From Calliopsis andreniformis (taxonomy: Eukaryota > Arthropoda > Insecta > Hymenoptera > Andrenidae): 64,000 bases of DNA. A program made the translations under genes and the position numbers. The notes under the pieces are model-generated. The model worked only from the letters and a program-made list of their open reading frames with translations, had not been told where the DNA came from and did no database searches. Below, one piece after another: positions 25,221-37,149 of the stretch. The stretch spans positions 19,424,001-19,488,000 of the forward strand of contig NW_027480422.1 of NCBI RefSeq assembly GCF_051401765.1, written 5' to 3'. The number at the start of each line of letters is the position of its first letter. Within the stretch, counting starts at the first letter, position 1.

Positions 25221-26220
25221 TCTGGCGCTGACTTCTAAGGTCCTAGCTATTCGATCTCGTGCGGCAACGTCCAAGAGTGGAGCCTACGTTGCCGGAAAGT
25301 AGAAATGACCATAACTTTCACACTGGTTGCTATGATTCGTTTCATACGATGGAAAAACTGCTGTACCTGTATTGTATTTTATGCTTCTGGCGTTGACTTC
25401 AAAGGCCTTAGCTAACCGATCTGGTGGACCAACGCTCTAGAGTGAAGCCTAGGTTGCCTTGAACGTAGAAATGTCCATCACCTTCACTCTGGTTGCCACC
25501 ATTCCTGTTATACGATGGAATAACTGTTGTATTTTTATTGTATTTAATGCGTCTGGCGTTAACTTCTAAGGCCCGAACTATTGGATCTGGTGGACCAACG
25601 CACTACAGCGTAGCGTAGGTTGATAGGAACGTAGAAATGACCATTACGTTCACACTGGTTGCAATTATTCCTGATATACGATGGAAAGACTGTTGTATTG
25701 TTATTGTATTTTATGCTTCTGGCGTTGACTTCTAAGGCCCCAGCTATTCGATCTGGTGGCCCAACGCTCTAGAGTGAAGCCTAGGTTGCCCGGAACGTAG
25801 AAATGTTCATCACCTTCACTCTGGTTGCAATTATTCCTGTTATACGATGGAAAACCTGTTGTATTTATTAGGTATTTTATGCTTCTGGCCTTGACTTCTA
25901 AGGTCCTAGCTATTCGATCTTGTTGACCAACGCCCTAGAGTGAAGCCTAGGTTGCGCGGCACGTAGATGTGACCATCACTTTCACACTGGTTGCAATTAT
26001 TCCTGTTATACGGTGGAAAAACTGTTGTATTTATTTTGTATTTTATGCTTCTGGCGTTGACTTCTTAGGCCCTAACTATTGGATCTGGTGGAGCCACGCC
26101 CTAAGGTGAAGCCTAGGTGGCTAGGGACGTAGAAATGACCATAACTTTCACACTGGTTTTAATTATTCCTGTTATACGATGGAAAAACTGTTGTATTTAT
26201 ATTGTATTTTATGCTTCTGG
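25221..26220 (+). repeat. 12-mer HOR, partial copy 2 (6 monomers)
   Basis: The segment is collinear with 23,231-24,230 at 1,990 bp. It differs at a few bases, for example GCTAACCGATC for GCTATCCGATC near 25,412 and TATTAGGTATTTT for TATATGGTATTTT near 25,866. A third copy lies at 29,533-30,532, which shares the TATTAGG variant with this copy, so the third is derived from this one and not from copy 1. Confidence 0.82.
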
Positions 26221-28581
26221 CGTTGACTCCTAAGGCCCTAACTATCCGATCTCGTGGATCAACGCTCTAGGGTGAAGCCTAGGTTGCCCGGAACGTAGAA
26301 ATGACCATTACTTTCCCACTGTTTGCAATTATTTATTTAAACGATGGAAAGACTGTTGTACTTATATTGTATTTTATTCTTCTGTCGTTGAATTCTAAGT
26401 CCCTACCTATTCGATCTCGTGGAGCAACGCCCAGGAGTGAAGACTAGGTTTCCCGGAACGTAGAAATGACCATTACTTTCACACTGGTTGCAATTATTCT
26501 TTTTATACGATGGAAAAACTGTTGTATTTATATTGTATTTTATGCTTCTGGCGTTGACTTCTAAGGCCGTAGCTATTCGATGTGGAGGAGCAATGCGCTA
26601 GAGTGAAGCCTAGGTTGCCCGGGACGTAGATATGGCCATAACTTTCACACTGGTTGCAATTATTCGTTTTATACGATGGAACGACTGTTGTATTTATTTT
26701 GTATTTTATGCTTCTGGCGTTGACTTCTAAGGTCCTAACTCTTCGATCTGTTGGAGCAATGCCTCAGAGTTAAGTCTAGAATGCCCGAAACGTCGAAATG
26801 ATCATTACTTTCACACTGGTCGCAATTATTCCTGTTATACGATGGAAAAGCTGTTGTATTTATATTGTATTTTATGCTTCTGGCGTTGACTTCTTAGGCC
26901 CAAACTATGTGATCTGGTGGAACACCGCCCTACAGTGAAGCCTAGGTTGCCCGCAACGTAGAATTGTCCGTCACCTTCACACTGGTTGCAATTATTAATG
27001 TTATACAATGGAAAAACTGTTATACCTTTATTGTATTTTATGCTTCCGGCTTTGACTTCTTAGGCCCTAACTATTCGATCTGGTGGAGCAACGCCCTAGA
27101 GTGAAGCCTGGCTTGCCCGAATCGTAGAAATGATCATTACATTTACTCTGGTTGCAATTATTCATGCAATGCGATGGAAAAACTGTTGTATTTCTATTGT
27201 ATTTTATGCTTCTGGCGTTGACATCTTAGGCCCTCACTATTCGATCTGGTGGAGCAACGCCCTAGAGTGAAGCCAAGGTTGCCCGGAGCGTAGAAATGAC
27301 CATTACTTTCACACTGGTTGCAATTATTCCCTTTATACGATGGAAAAACTGTTGTATTTTTATTGTATTTTATGTTTCGGGCGTTTAGTTCTAAGGCCCT
27401 AGCTAGTGGATCTGGTAGAGCTACGCCCTAGAGTGAAGCCTAGGATGACCGGAACGTAGAAATGACCATACGTTTCACACTCGTGCAATTATACGTTTTA
27501 GACGATGGAAGAGCTATTGCATTTATTTTGTATTTTATGCTTCGTGCGATGACTTCTTAGGCCCTAACTGTTCGATCTGGTGGAACAAGGCCCTAGAATG
27601 AGGCCTACGTTGTCCGGTACGTAGATATGACCATTACTTTCGCACTGGTTGCAATTATTCATGCTATACGATGGAAAAACTGTTGCATTTTTATTGTATT
27701 TTCTGCTTCTGGCATTGACTTCTAAGGTCCTAGCTATTCGATCTGGTGGGGCAACGTCCAAGGGTGAAGCCTAGGTTGCCCGGAACGTAGAAATGACCGT
27801 TACTTTCACAATGCTTGCTATCATTCATTGTATACGATGGAAAAACTGTTATATTTATATTGCATTTTATGCTTCTGGCGTTGACTTCTAAGGACGTAGC
27901 TATTCGATGTGGTGAAGCAACGCCCTAGAGTGAAGCCTAGGTTGCACGGAACGTAGAAATGACCATAACTTTCACACTGGTTGCAATTATTCATGCTATA
28001 CGATGGAAAAACTGTTGCATTTTTATTGTATTTTCTGCATCTGGCTTTGACTTCTAAGGTCCTAGCTATTCGATCTGGACTGGCAACGTCCAAGCGTGAA
28101 GTCTATGTTGCCCGGAACGAAGAAATGACCATGACTTTCACACTGGTTGCAATTACTCGTTTTATACAATGGAATAGCTGGCGTATTTATATTGTATTTT
28201 ATGACTCTGGCGTTGACTTCTAAGGCCGTAGCTATTCGATATGGTGGAGCAACTCCCGAGAGTGAAGCCTAGGTTGCCCGGAACGTAGAAATGGCCATAC
28301 ATTTCACACTCGTGCAATTATTCGTTTTAGACGATGCAAAAGCTATTGTATTTATTTTGTATTTTATGCCTCTGGCGTTGCCTTCTTAGGCCCTAACTAT
28401 TCGATCTGGTGGACCAACGCTCCAGAGTGAAGCCTAGGTCTGTCGGAACGTAGAAATGGCCATTACTTTCACACTGGATGCAATTATTCCTGTTATACGA
28501 TGAAAAAACTGATGTATTTTTATTGTATTTTATGCTTCGGGACTTGGCTTCTAAGGCCCTAACTATACCATCTGGTGAAAG

Positions 28582-30836
28582 AACGCCCTAGAGTGAAGCC
28601 TAGGTTGCCCGGAACGTAGAAATGACCATAACTTTCATACAGGTTGCTATTATTCGTTTTATTCGATGGAAAAACTGCTGTACTTATATTGTATTTTATG
28701 CTTCTGCCGTTGACTTCTTAGGACCTAACTATTCGATCTGGTGGAACAACGCCCTAGAGTGTAGCCTGGGTTGCCCGGAACGTAGAAATGACCATCACCT
28801 TCACTCTGGTTGCAATTATTCTTTTTATACGATGGAAAAACTGTTGTATTTATTTTGTATTTTATGCCTCTGGCGTTGATTTCTAAGGCCCTAACTATTC
28901 GATCTGGTGGAGCAACGCCCTAGAGTGAAGCCTACGTTGCGCGGAACGTAGAAATGACCATTACCTTCATACTGGTTACAATTATTCCTGTTATACGATG
29001 GAAAGACTTTTGTATTTTTATTGTATTTTATGCTTCTGGCGTTGACTTCTTAGGCCCTAACTATTCGATCTGGTGGAGGAACGCCCTATAGTGAAGCCTA
29101 GGTTGCCCGGAACGTAGTAATGACCGTTACAATCACAATCATTGCAATTAATCATTCCATACGATGGAAAAACTGTTGTATTTATATTGTATTTTATGCT
29201 TCTGGCGTTGACTCCTATGGCCGTAGCTACTCGATGTGGTGGAGCAATGCCCTAGAGTGAAGCCTAGGTTGCCCGGAACGTAGAAATAACCATCTCTTTC
29301 ACACTGGTTGCAATTATTCCTGTTATACGATGGAAAAGCTGTTGTATTTATATTGTATTTTATGCTTCTGGCGGTGTCTTGTAAGGTCCTATCTATCCGA
29401 TCTCGTGAGGCAACGTCCAAGAGTGAAGCCTAGGTTGCCCGAAACGTGGAAATGGCCATTACTTTCGAACTGGTTGCAATTATTCTATTTATACTATGCA
29501 AAAACTGCTATATTTATATTGTATTTTATGCTTCTGGCGCTGACTTCTAAGGTCCTAGCTATTCGATCTCGTGTGGCAACGTCCAAGAGTGGAGCCTACG
29601 TTGCCGGAAAGTAGAAATGACCATAACTTTCACACTGGTTGCTATGATTCGTTTCATACGATGGAAAAACTGCTGTACCTGTATTGTATTTTATGCTTCT
29701 GGCGTTGAATTCAAAGGCCTTAGCTATCCGATCTGGTGGACCAACGCTCTAGAGTGAAGCCTAGGTTGCCTTGAACGTAGAAATGTCCATCACCTTCACT
29801 CCTGTTGCCACCATTCCTGTTATACGATGGAATAACTGTTGTATTTTTATTGTATTTAATGCGTCTGGCGTTAACTTCTAAGGCCCGAACTATTGGATCT
29901 GGTGGACCAACGCACTACAGCGTAGCGTAGGTTGATAGGAACGTAGAAATGACCATTACGTTCACACTGGTTGCAATTATTCCTGATATACGATGGAAAG
30001 ACTGTTGTATTGTTATTGTATTTTATGCTTCCGGCGTTGACTTCTAAGGCCCCAGCTATTCGATCTGGTGGCCCAATGCTCTAGAGTGAAGCCTAGGTTG
30101 CCCGGAACGTAGAAATGTTCATCACCTTCACTCTGGTTGCAATTATTCCTGTTATACGATGGAAAACCTGTTGTATTTATTAGGTATTTTATGCTTCTGG
30201 CGTTGACTTCTAAGGTCCTAGCTATTCGATCTTGTTGACCAACGCCCTAGAGTGAAGCCTAGGTTGCGCGGCACGTAGAAGTGACCATCACTTTCACACT
30301 GGTTGCAATTATTCCTGTTATATGGTGGAAAAACTGTTGTATTTATTTTGTATTTTATGCTTCTGGCGTTGACTTCTTAGGCCCTAACTATTGGATCTGG
30401 TGGAGCCACGCCCTAAGGTGAAGCCTAGGTGGCTAGGGACGTAGAAATGACCATAACTTTCACACTGGTTTTAATTATTCCTGTTATACGATGGAAAAAC
30501 TGTTGTATTTATATTGTATTTTATGCTTCTGGCGTTGACTCCTAAGGCCCTAACTATCCGATCTCGTGGATCAACGCTCTAGGGTGAAGCCTAGGTTGCC
30601 CGGAACGTAGAAATGACCATTACTTTCCCACTGTTTGCAATTATTTATTTAAACGATGGAAAGACTGTTGTACTTATATTGTATTTTATTCTTCTGTCGT
30701 TGAATTCTAAGTCCCTACCTATTCGATCTCGTGGAGCAACGCCCAGGAGTGAAGACTAGGTTTCCCGGAACGTAGAAATGACCATTACTTTCACACTGGT
30801 TGCAATTATTCTTTTTATACGGTGGAAAAACTGTTG
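28582..30836 (+). repeat. 26-mer HOR, partial copy 2 (about 13.5 monomers)
   Basis: The segment is collinear with 24,271-26,525, including the perfect dyad variant CTACGTT...AACGTAG at 28,932-28,951 and the six 12-mer monomers at 29,533-30,532. Few substitutions separate the copies, for example CTCCTATGGCC for CTCCTAAGGCC near 29,213. The match ends near 30,836, where copy 1 reads TTTATATTGTATTTTATGC and this copy TTTATTTGTACTTTATG. Confidence 0.82.
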
Positions 30837-33010
30837 TATTTATTTGTACTTTATGATTCTGGCGTTGATTTCTATGGTCCTAACTATTCGGTCTCGTGAG
30901 GCAACGTCCATGAGTGAAGCCTATGTTGCCCGAAACGTAGAAATGACCATTAACTTCATACTGGTTGCAATTATTCCTGTTATACGATGGAAAGACTGTT
31001 GTATTTTTATTGTATTTTATGCTTCTGGCGTTGACTTCTAAGGCCCTAGCTATTGGATCTGGTGGAGCAACTCCCTACAGTGAAGCCTAGGTCGCCCGGA
31101 ACGTAGAAATGACCATACCTTTCACGCTCGTGCAATTATTCGTTTTAGACGATGGAAAAACTATTGTATTTATTTTGTATTTTATGCCTCTGTAGTTGAC
31201 TCCTTAGGCCCTAACTATTCGATCAGGTGGACCAACGCCCCAGAGTGAAGCCTAGATCGACCGGAACGTAGAAATGACCATTACTTTCACACTGGTTGCA
31301 ATTATTCTTTTTCTACGGTGGAAAAACTATTGTATTTATTTTGCATTTTCTGCGCCTGGCGTTGACTTCTAAGGTCCTAGCTATTCGATCTCGTGTGGCA
31401 ACGTCCAAGAGTGGAGCCTACGTTGCCGGAAAGTAGAAATGACCATAACTTTCACACTGGTTGCTATTATTCGTTTCATACGATGGAAAAACTGCTGTAC
31501 CTGTATTGTATTTTATGCTTCTGGCGTTGACTTCTTAGGCCCTAACTATTCGATCTGATGGAAGAACGCCCTAGAGTGAAGCCTAGGTTGCCCGGAACGT
31601 AGAAATGTCCATCACCTTCACTCTGGTTGCAATTATTCCTCTTATACGATGGAGTAACTGTTGTATTTTTATTGTATTTAATGCGTCTGGCGTTGACTTC
31701 TAAGGCCCGATCTATTCGATCTGGTGGAGCAACGCCCTAGAGTGAAGCCTAGGTCGCCCGGAACGTAGAAATGACCATACCTTTCACACTCGTGCAATTA
31801 TACCTTTTAGACGATGGAAAAACTATTGTATTTATTTTGTATTTTATGCCTCTGGCGTTGACTTCTTAGGCCCTAACTATTCGATCTGATGGACCAACGC
31901 CCCAGACTGAAGCCTAGGTCGTCAGGAACGTAGAAATGACCATTACTTTCTCACTGGTTGCAATTATTCTTTTTATACGATGGAAATACTGTTGTATTTT
32001 TATTGTTTTTTATGCTTCTAGCGTTGACGTCTTAGGCCCTAACTCTTCGATCTGGTGGAGCAATGCCTCAGAGTTAAGTCTAGAATGGCCGAAAAGTCGA
32101 AATGATCATTACTTTCAGACTGGTTGCAATTATTCATGCTATACGATGGAAAGACTTTTGTATTTTTATTGTATTTTATGCTTATGGCGTTGACTTCTAA
32201 GGCCCTAGCTATTCGATCTGGTGGACCAACGCCCTAGAGTGAAGCCTAGGTTGCCCGGAACGTAGAAATGTCCATCACCTTCACTTTGGTTGCAACCATT
32301 CCTGTTATACGATGGAATAACTGTTGTATTTTTATTGTATTTAATGCGTCTGGCGTTAACTTCTAAGGCCCTAACTATTGGATCTGGTGGACCTACGCCC
32401 TAGAGTGAAGCATAGGTTGACAGGAACGTAGAAATGACCATCACTTTCACACTGTTTGCAATTATTCCTGCTATACGACGGAAAAACTGTTGTATTTATA
32501 TCGTATTTTACGCTTCTGGCGTTGACTTCTAAGGCCCTAACTACTCGGTCTGGTGGAGCAACGCCCTAGAGTGAAGCCTAGGTTGCCGGAACGTAGAAAT
32601 GACCATACCTTTCACACTCGTGCAATTATTCGTTTTAGACGATGGATAATATATTGTATTTATTTTGGAGTTTATGCCGCTGGCGTTGACTTCTAAGGTC
32701 CTAACTCTTCGATCTGGTGGAGCAATGCCTCAGAGTTAAGTCTAGAATGGCCGAAACGTCGAAATGATCATTACTTTCACACTGGTTGCAATTATTCATG
32801 GTATACCATGGAAAAACTGTTGTATTTTTATTGTATTTTATGCTTCGGCGTTGACTTCTAAGGCCCTTGCTATTCGATCTGGTGGAGCAACGCCCTAGAG
32901 TGAAGCCTCGGTTGCCCAGAACGTAGAAATGTCCATCACCTTCACTCTGGTTGCAATTATTCTTTATATACGATGGAAAAACTGTTGTATTTATTTTGTA
33001 TTTTATGCTT
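30837..33010 (+). repeat. Mosaic monomers, including fragments of 22.9-23.4 kb
   Basis: About 31,010-31,525 repeats 22,885-23,400, including a lone remnant of the 12-mer (GATCTCGTGTGG, GTTGCCGGAAAGTAG, CTGTACCTG at about 31,383-31,505). Downstream, a monomer with AACTCTTCGATC, CAATGCCTCAGAG and GAATGGCCGAAA occurs at 32,041 and 32,703 (662 bp, four monomers); relatives lie at 26,737 and 33,532. Several units carry the 1-bp-short CACTCGTGCAATTAT. No gene is present. Confidence 0.7.
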
Positions 33011-33342
33011 CTGGCGTTGACTTATTAAGCCCTAACTATTGGATCTAATGGACCAGCGCCCTTGAGTGAAGCCTAGGTTGCCCGGTACGTGGACATGACT
33101 ATTACTTTCACACTGGTTGCAATTATTCGTTTTATACGCTGGAAAAACTGTTGTATTTATTTTGTATTTTATGCTTCTGGCGTTGACTTATTAAGCCCTA
33201 ACTATTGGATCTGATGGACCAGCGCCCTAGAGTGAAGCCTAAGTTGCCCGAAACGTAGGAATGGCCATTACTTTCACACTGGTTGCAATTACTCTATTCA
33301 TACAATGGAAAAACTGTTGTACTTTTATTGTATTTAATGCGT
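33011..33342 (+). repeat. Adjacent duplicate monomers with private ACTTATTAAGCCC
   Basis: Two neighbouring monomers (starting near 33,011 and 33,177) both read GTTGACTTATTAAGCCCTAA followed by TGGATCT(A/G)ATGGACCAGCG. I saw that combination nowhere else. Sharing of private variants at exactly 166 bp indicates duplication of a single monomer, the smallest event resolved in the window. Confidence 0.72.
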
Positions 33343-35252
33343 CGGGTGTTGACTTCTAAGGCCCCAACTATTGGATCTGGTGGACCAACGCCCTAGAGTG
33401 AAGCGTAGGTTGCCAGGAACGTAGAAATGACCATCACTTTCACACTGTTTGCAATTATTCCTGTTATACGATGGAAAGACTGTTGTATTTATTTTGAATT
33501 TTATGCTTATGGCGTTGATTTCTAAGGTCCTAACTCTTCGATCTGGTGGAGCAATGCCTCAGAGTTAAGTCTAGGATGCCCGGAACGTAGAAATGACCAT
33601 ATCTTTGACACTGGATGCAGTTATTCATTTTATACGATGGAAAAGCTGTTGTATTTATTTCGTATTTTATGCTTCTGGCGTTGACTTCTAAGGCCGTTGC
33701 TATACGATGTGATGGACCAACGCCCTAGAGTGAAGCCTAGGTTGCCCCGAACGTAGAAATGACCATCACCTTCACTCTGGTTGCAATTATTCCTGCTATA
33801 CGGTGTAAAAGCTGTTATATTTTTATTGTATTTTATGCTTCTGGCGTTGACTTCTAAGGCACTAGCTATTCGATCTGGTGGAGCAACGCCCTAGAGTGAA
33901 GCCTAGGTTGCCCGGAACGTAGAAATGACCATAACTTTCACACTGGTTGCAATTATTCGTTTTATGCAATGGAAAAACTGTTCTATTCATTTTGTATTTT
34001 ATGCTTCGGGCGTTGACTTCAAAGACCCTAACTATTCGATCTGGTGGAGCAACGCCATAGTGTGAAGCCTAGGTAGCACGAAACGTAGAAATGACCATAA
34101 CTTTCATACAGATTGCTATTATTCGTATTATACGATGGAATAACGGCTGTATTTTTATTTTATTTTATGCTTCTGGCGTTGACTTCTTAGGCCCTAGCTA
34201 TTCGATCTGGTGGAGCAACGCCCTAGAGTGAAGCCTAGGTTGCCCGGAACGTAGATATGAAAATAAGTTTCATACAGGTTGCTATTATTCGTTTTATACG
34301 ATGGAAAAACTGCTGAAGCTATATTGTATTTTATGCTTCTGGCGTTGACTTCTTAGGCTCTAACTATTCGATCTGGTGGAGGAACGCCCTAGAGTGAAGC
34401 CTAGGTTGCCCGGAACGTAGAAATGGCAATACATTTCACACTCGTGCAATTATTCGTTTTAGACGATGCAAAAACTATTGTATTTATTTTGTATTTTATG
34501 CCTCTGGCGTTGACTTCTTAGGCCCTAGCTATTCGATCTGGTGGAGCAACGCCCTAGAGTGAAGCCTAGGTTGCCCGGAACGTACAAATGACCATAACTT
34601 TCATACAGGTTGCTATTATTCGTTTTATACGATGGAAAAACTGCTGTACTTATATTGTATTTTATGCTTCTGGCGTTGACTTCTTAGGACCTAACTATTC
34701 GATCTGGTGGAAGAACGCCCTAGAGAGAAGCCTATGTTTCTCGGAACGTAGAAATGACCATCACTTTCACACTGGTTGCAATTATTCCTGTTATACGGTG
34801 GAAAAGCTGTTGTATTTTTATTGCATTTTATGCTTCGGGCGTAGTATTCAAAGTCCCTAACTATTCGATCTGGTGGAGCAACGCGCTAGGGTTAAGACCA
34901 GGTTGCCCGGAACGTAGAAATGACCATAACTTTCACACTGTTTGCAATCATTCATTTTATACGATGGAAAAGCTGTTTTATTTATATTGATTTTTATGCT
35001 TCTGGAGTTGACTTCTAAGGCCGTAGCTATTCGATGTGGTGGCGCAACGCCCAAGAGTGAAACCTACGTTGCCCGGAACGTAGAAGTGACCAGTACTTTC
35101 ACATGGGTGCAGTTATTCCTGTTATACGATGGACAAACTGTTGCACTTTTACTGTATTTTATGCTTCTGGCGTTGTATTCAAAGTACCTAACTATTCGAT
35201 CTGGTGGAGCAACGCCCTAGAGTCAAGCCGAGGTTGCCCGGAACGTAGAAAT
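33343..35252 (+). repeat. Mixed monomers with repeated TTTCATACAGGTTGCTATT type
   Basis: Monomers with TTTCATACAG(A/G)TTGCTATTATTCG occur near 34,099, 34,265 and 34,598. The last one, followed by CTTCTTAGGACCTAAC, is close to those at 24,311 and 28,622. The segment 34,754-35,252 introduces types typical of the right half: GTATTCAAAGTCCC, GAAACCTA(C/G)GTTGCCC and GGTGGCGCAACG. There is no gene. Confidence 0.65.
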
Positions 35253-36413
35253 GACCGTTACTTTCACAATGTTTGCAATCATTGATTGTATACGATGGAA
35301 AAACTGTAGTATTTATATTGTATTTTATGCCTCTGGCGTTGACTTCTAAACCTGTAGCCATTCGATGTGGTGGAGCAACGCCCTAGAGTGAAGCCTAGGT
35401 TGCACGGAACGTAGAAATGACCATAATCTTCACACTGGTTGCAATTATTCGTTTTGTACAATGGAAAAACTGTTCTATTAATTTTGTATTTTACGCTTCG
35501 GGCGTTGACTTCCAAGGCCCAAACAATTCGATCTGGTGGAACAGCGCCCTAGAGTGAAGCCTAAGTTGCCCGGAACGTGGAAATGACCATCACTTTCGCA
35601 CTGGTTGCAATTATTCTCGTTATACAATGGAAAAACAATTGTATTTTTATTGTATTTCATGTTTCGGGCGTTGACTTCTAAGGGCCTAGCTATCCGATCT
35701 GGTGGAGCAACGCCCTAGAGTGAAGCCTAGATTGCCCGGAACGTAGAAATGACCGTTACTTTCACAATGTTTGCAATCATTCATTATATACGATGGAAAA
35801 ACTCTTGTATTTATATTGTATTTTATGCTTCTGGCGTTGACTTCTAAAGCCGTAGCGATTCGATGTTGTGGAGCAACGCCCTAGAGTGAAGCCTATGTAG
35901 CACGGAACGTAGAAATGACCATAATCTTCACACTGGTTGCAGTTATTCGTTTTATACAATGGAAAAACTTTTCTATTAATTTTGTCTTTTATGCTTGGGG
36001 CGTTGACTTCCAAGGCCCTAACAATTAGATCTGTTGGAGCAACGCCCCAGAGTAAAGACAAGGTTGCACGGAACGTAGAAATGACCATAACTTTCACATT
36101 CGTTGAAATTATTCGTTTTATACGATGGAAAAGGTGTTGTATTTATATTGTATTTTATGCTTCTGGCGTTGATTTCTTAGGCCCTAACCATTGGATCCGG
36201 TGGACCAACGCCCTCGACTGAACCCTAGGTTGCCCGGAACCTGGTAATGACCATCACTTTCACATTTGTTGCAATTATTCCGGTTATACGATGGAAAAAC
36301 TGTTGTATTTTTATTGCATTTGGGCTTCGGGCGTTGACTTTTAGGGCCCTAGCTATTCGATCTGGTGGAGCAACGCCCTAGAGCGAAACCTGGATTGCCC
36401 GGAACGTAGAAAT
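35253..36413 (+). repeat. 3-mer tandem duplication (498 bp) and flank
   Basis: GACCGTTACTTTCACAATG at 35,253 recurs at 35,751, exactly 3 x 166 bp. It is followed in both by a monomer with ATAATCTTCACACTGG and TTCTATTAATTTTG, then GACTTCCAAGGCCC. The second copy runs to about 36,040 and has diverged at many sites, so it is an older event than the 7-mer. The rest to 36,413 is ordinary monomers. Confidence 0.7.
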
Positions 36414-37149
36414 GACCTGTACTTTCGCACTGGTTGCAATTATTCCGGTTATACGATTGAAAAACTGTAGTACTTATGTTGTATTTTATGCTCCTGGCGT
36501 CGAATTCTAAGTCCCTAACTATTCGATCTGGTGGAGGAACGCCCTCGAGTGAAGCCTCGGCTGCCCGGAACGTAGAAATGACTGTTACTTTCATACTGTT
36601 TGCAAAGATACATTATATACGATGGAAAAGCTGGTGAATTTATATTGTATTTTAAGCTTATGGCGTTGACTTCTTAGGTCCTAACTATTTGATCTGGTGG
36701 AGCACCGGCCTAGAGTGAAGCCTAGGTTGCCCGGAAAGTAGAAATGACCTGTACTTTCACACTTGTTGCAGTTATTCCTGTTATACGATGGAAAAACTGT
36801 TGCATTTTTATTGCATTTTATGCTCCTGTCGTTGAATTCTAAGTCCCTAACTATGCGATCTGGTGGAGAAACGCCCTACAGTTAAGCCTAGGTTGTCCGG
36901 AACGTAGAAATGACCTTTACTTTCACACTGTTTGCAAATATACATTATATACTATAGAAAAACTGTTGTATCTATTTTGTATTTTATGCTTCTGGCGCTG
37001 ACTTCTTAGGTCCTAACTATTGGATATGGTGGATCAACGCCCTAGAGTGAAGCCTAGGTCGCCCGAAACGTAGAAATGACCATTACTTTCACTCTGGTTG
37101 CAATTATTCATGCTATACGATGGAAAAACTGTCGTATTTTTATTGTATT
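36414..37149 (+). repeat. Dimeric segment leading into the 22-mer
   Basis: A two-monomer pattern is seen: a GACCTGTACTTTC type followed by a GTTTGCAAA(T/G)ATACATTATAT type, starting at 36,414 and 36,746 (332 bp). The second dimer is repeated at 37,410 (664 bp, four monomers), inside the 22-mer. The GCAAATATACATTATATAC type, frequent from here to the right end, was not noticed to the left of about 36.6 kb. Confidence 0.7.

Larger units (their letters stand above)
24271..28581 (+). repeat. 26-mer HOR, copy 1 (about 4,311 bp)
   Basis: From AACGCCCTAG near 24,271 the order repeats at 28,582, with an offset of 4,311-4,312 bp (26 x 166 minus about 4). The 1-bp change in offset is a length difference at TTTTTTTGTATTT (about 24,540). 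The repeated part extends to about 26,525. The remaining 26,526-28,581 has no second copy. It holds a two-monomer duplication (TGCATTTTTATTGTATTTTC near 27,685 and 28,017, 332 bp apart) and a TTCATTTAAACGATGG-like shortening near 26,335. The unit therefore contains the second 12-mer fragment inside it. Confidence 0.8.
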
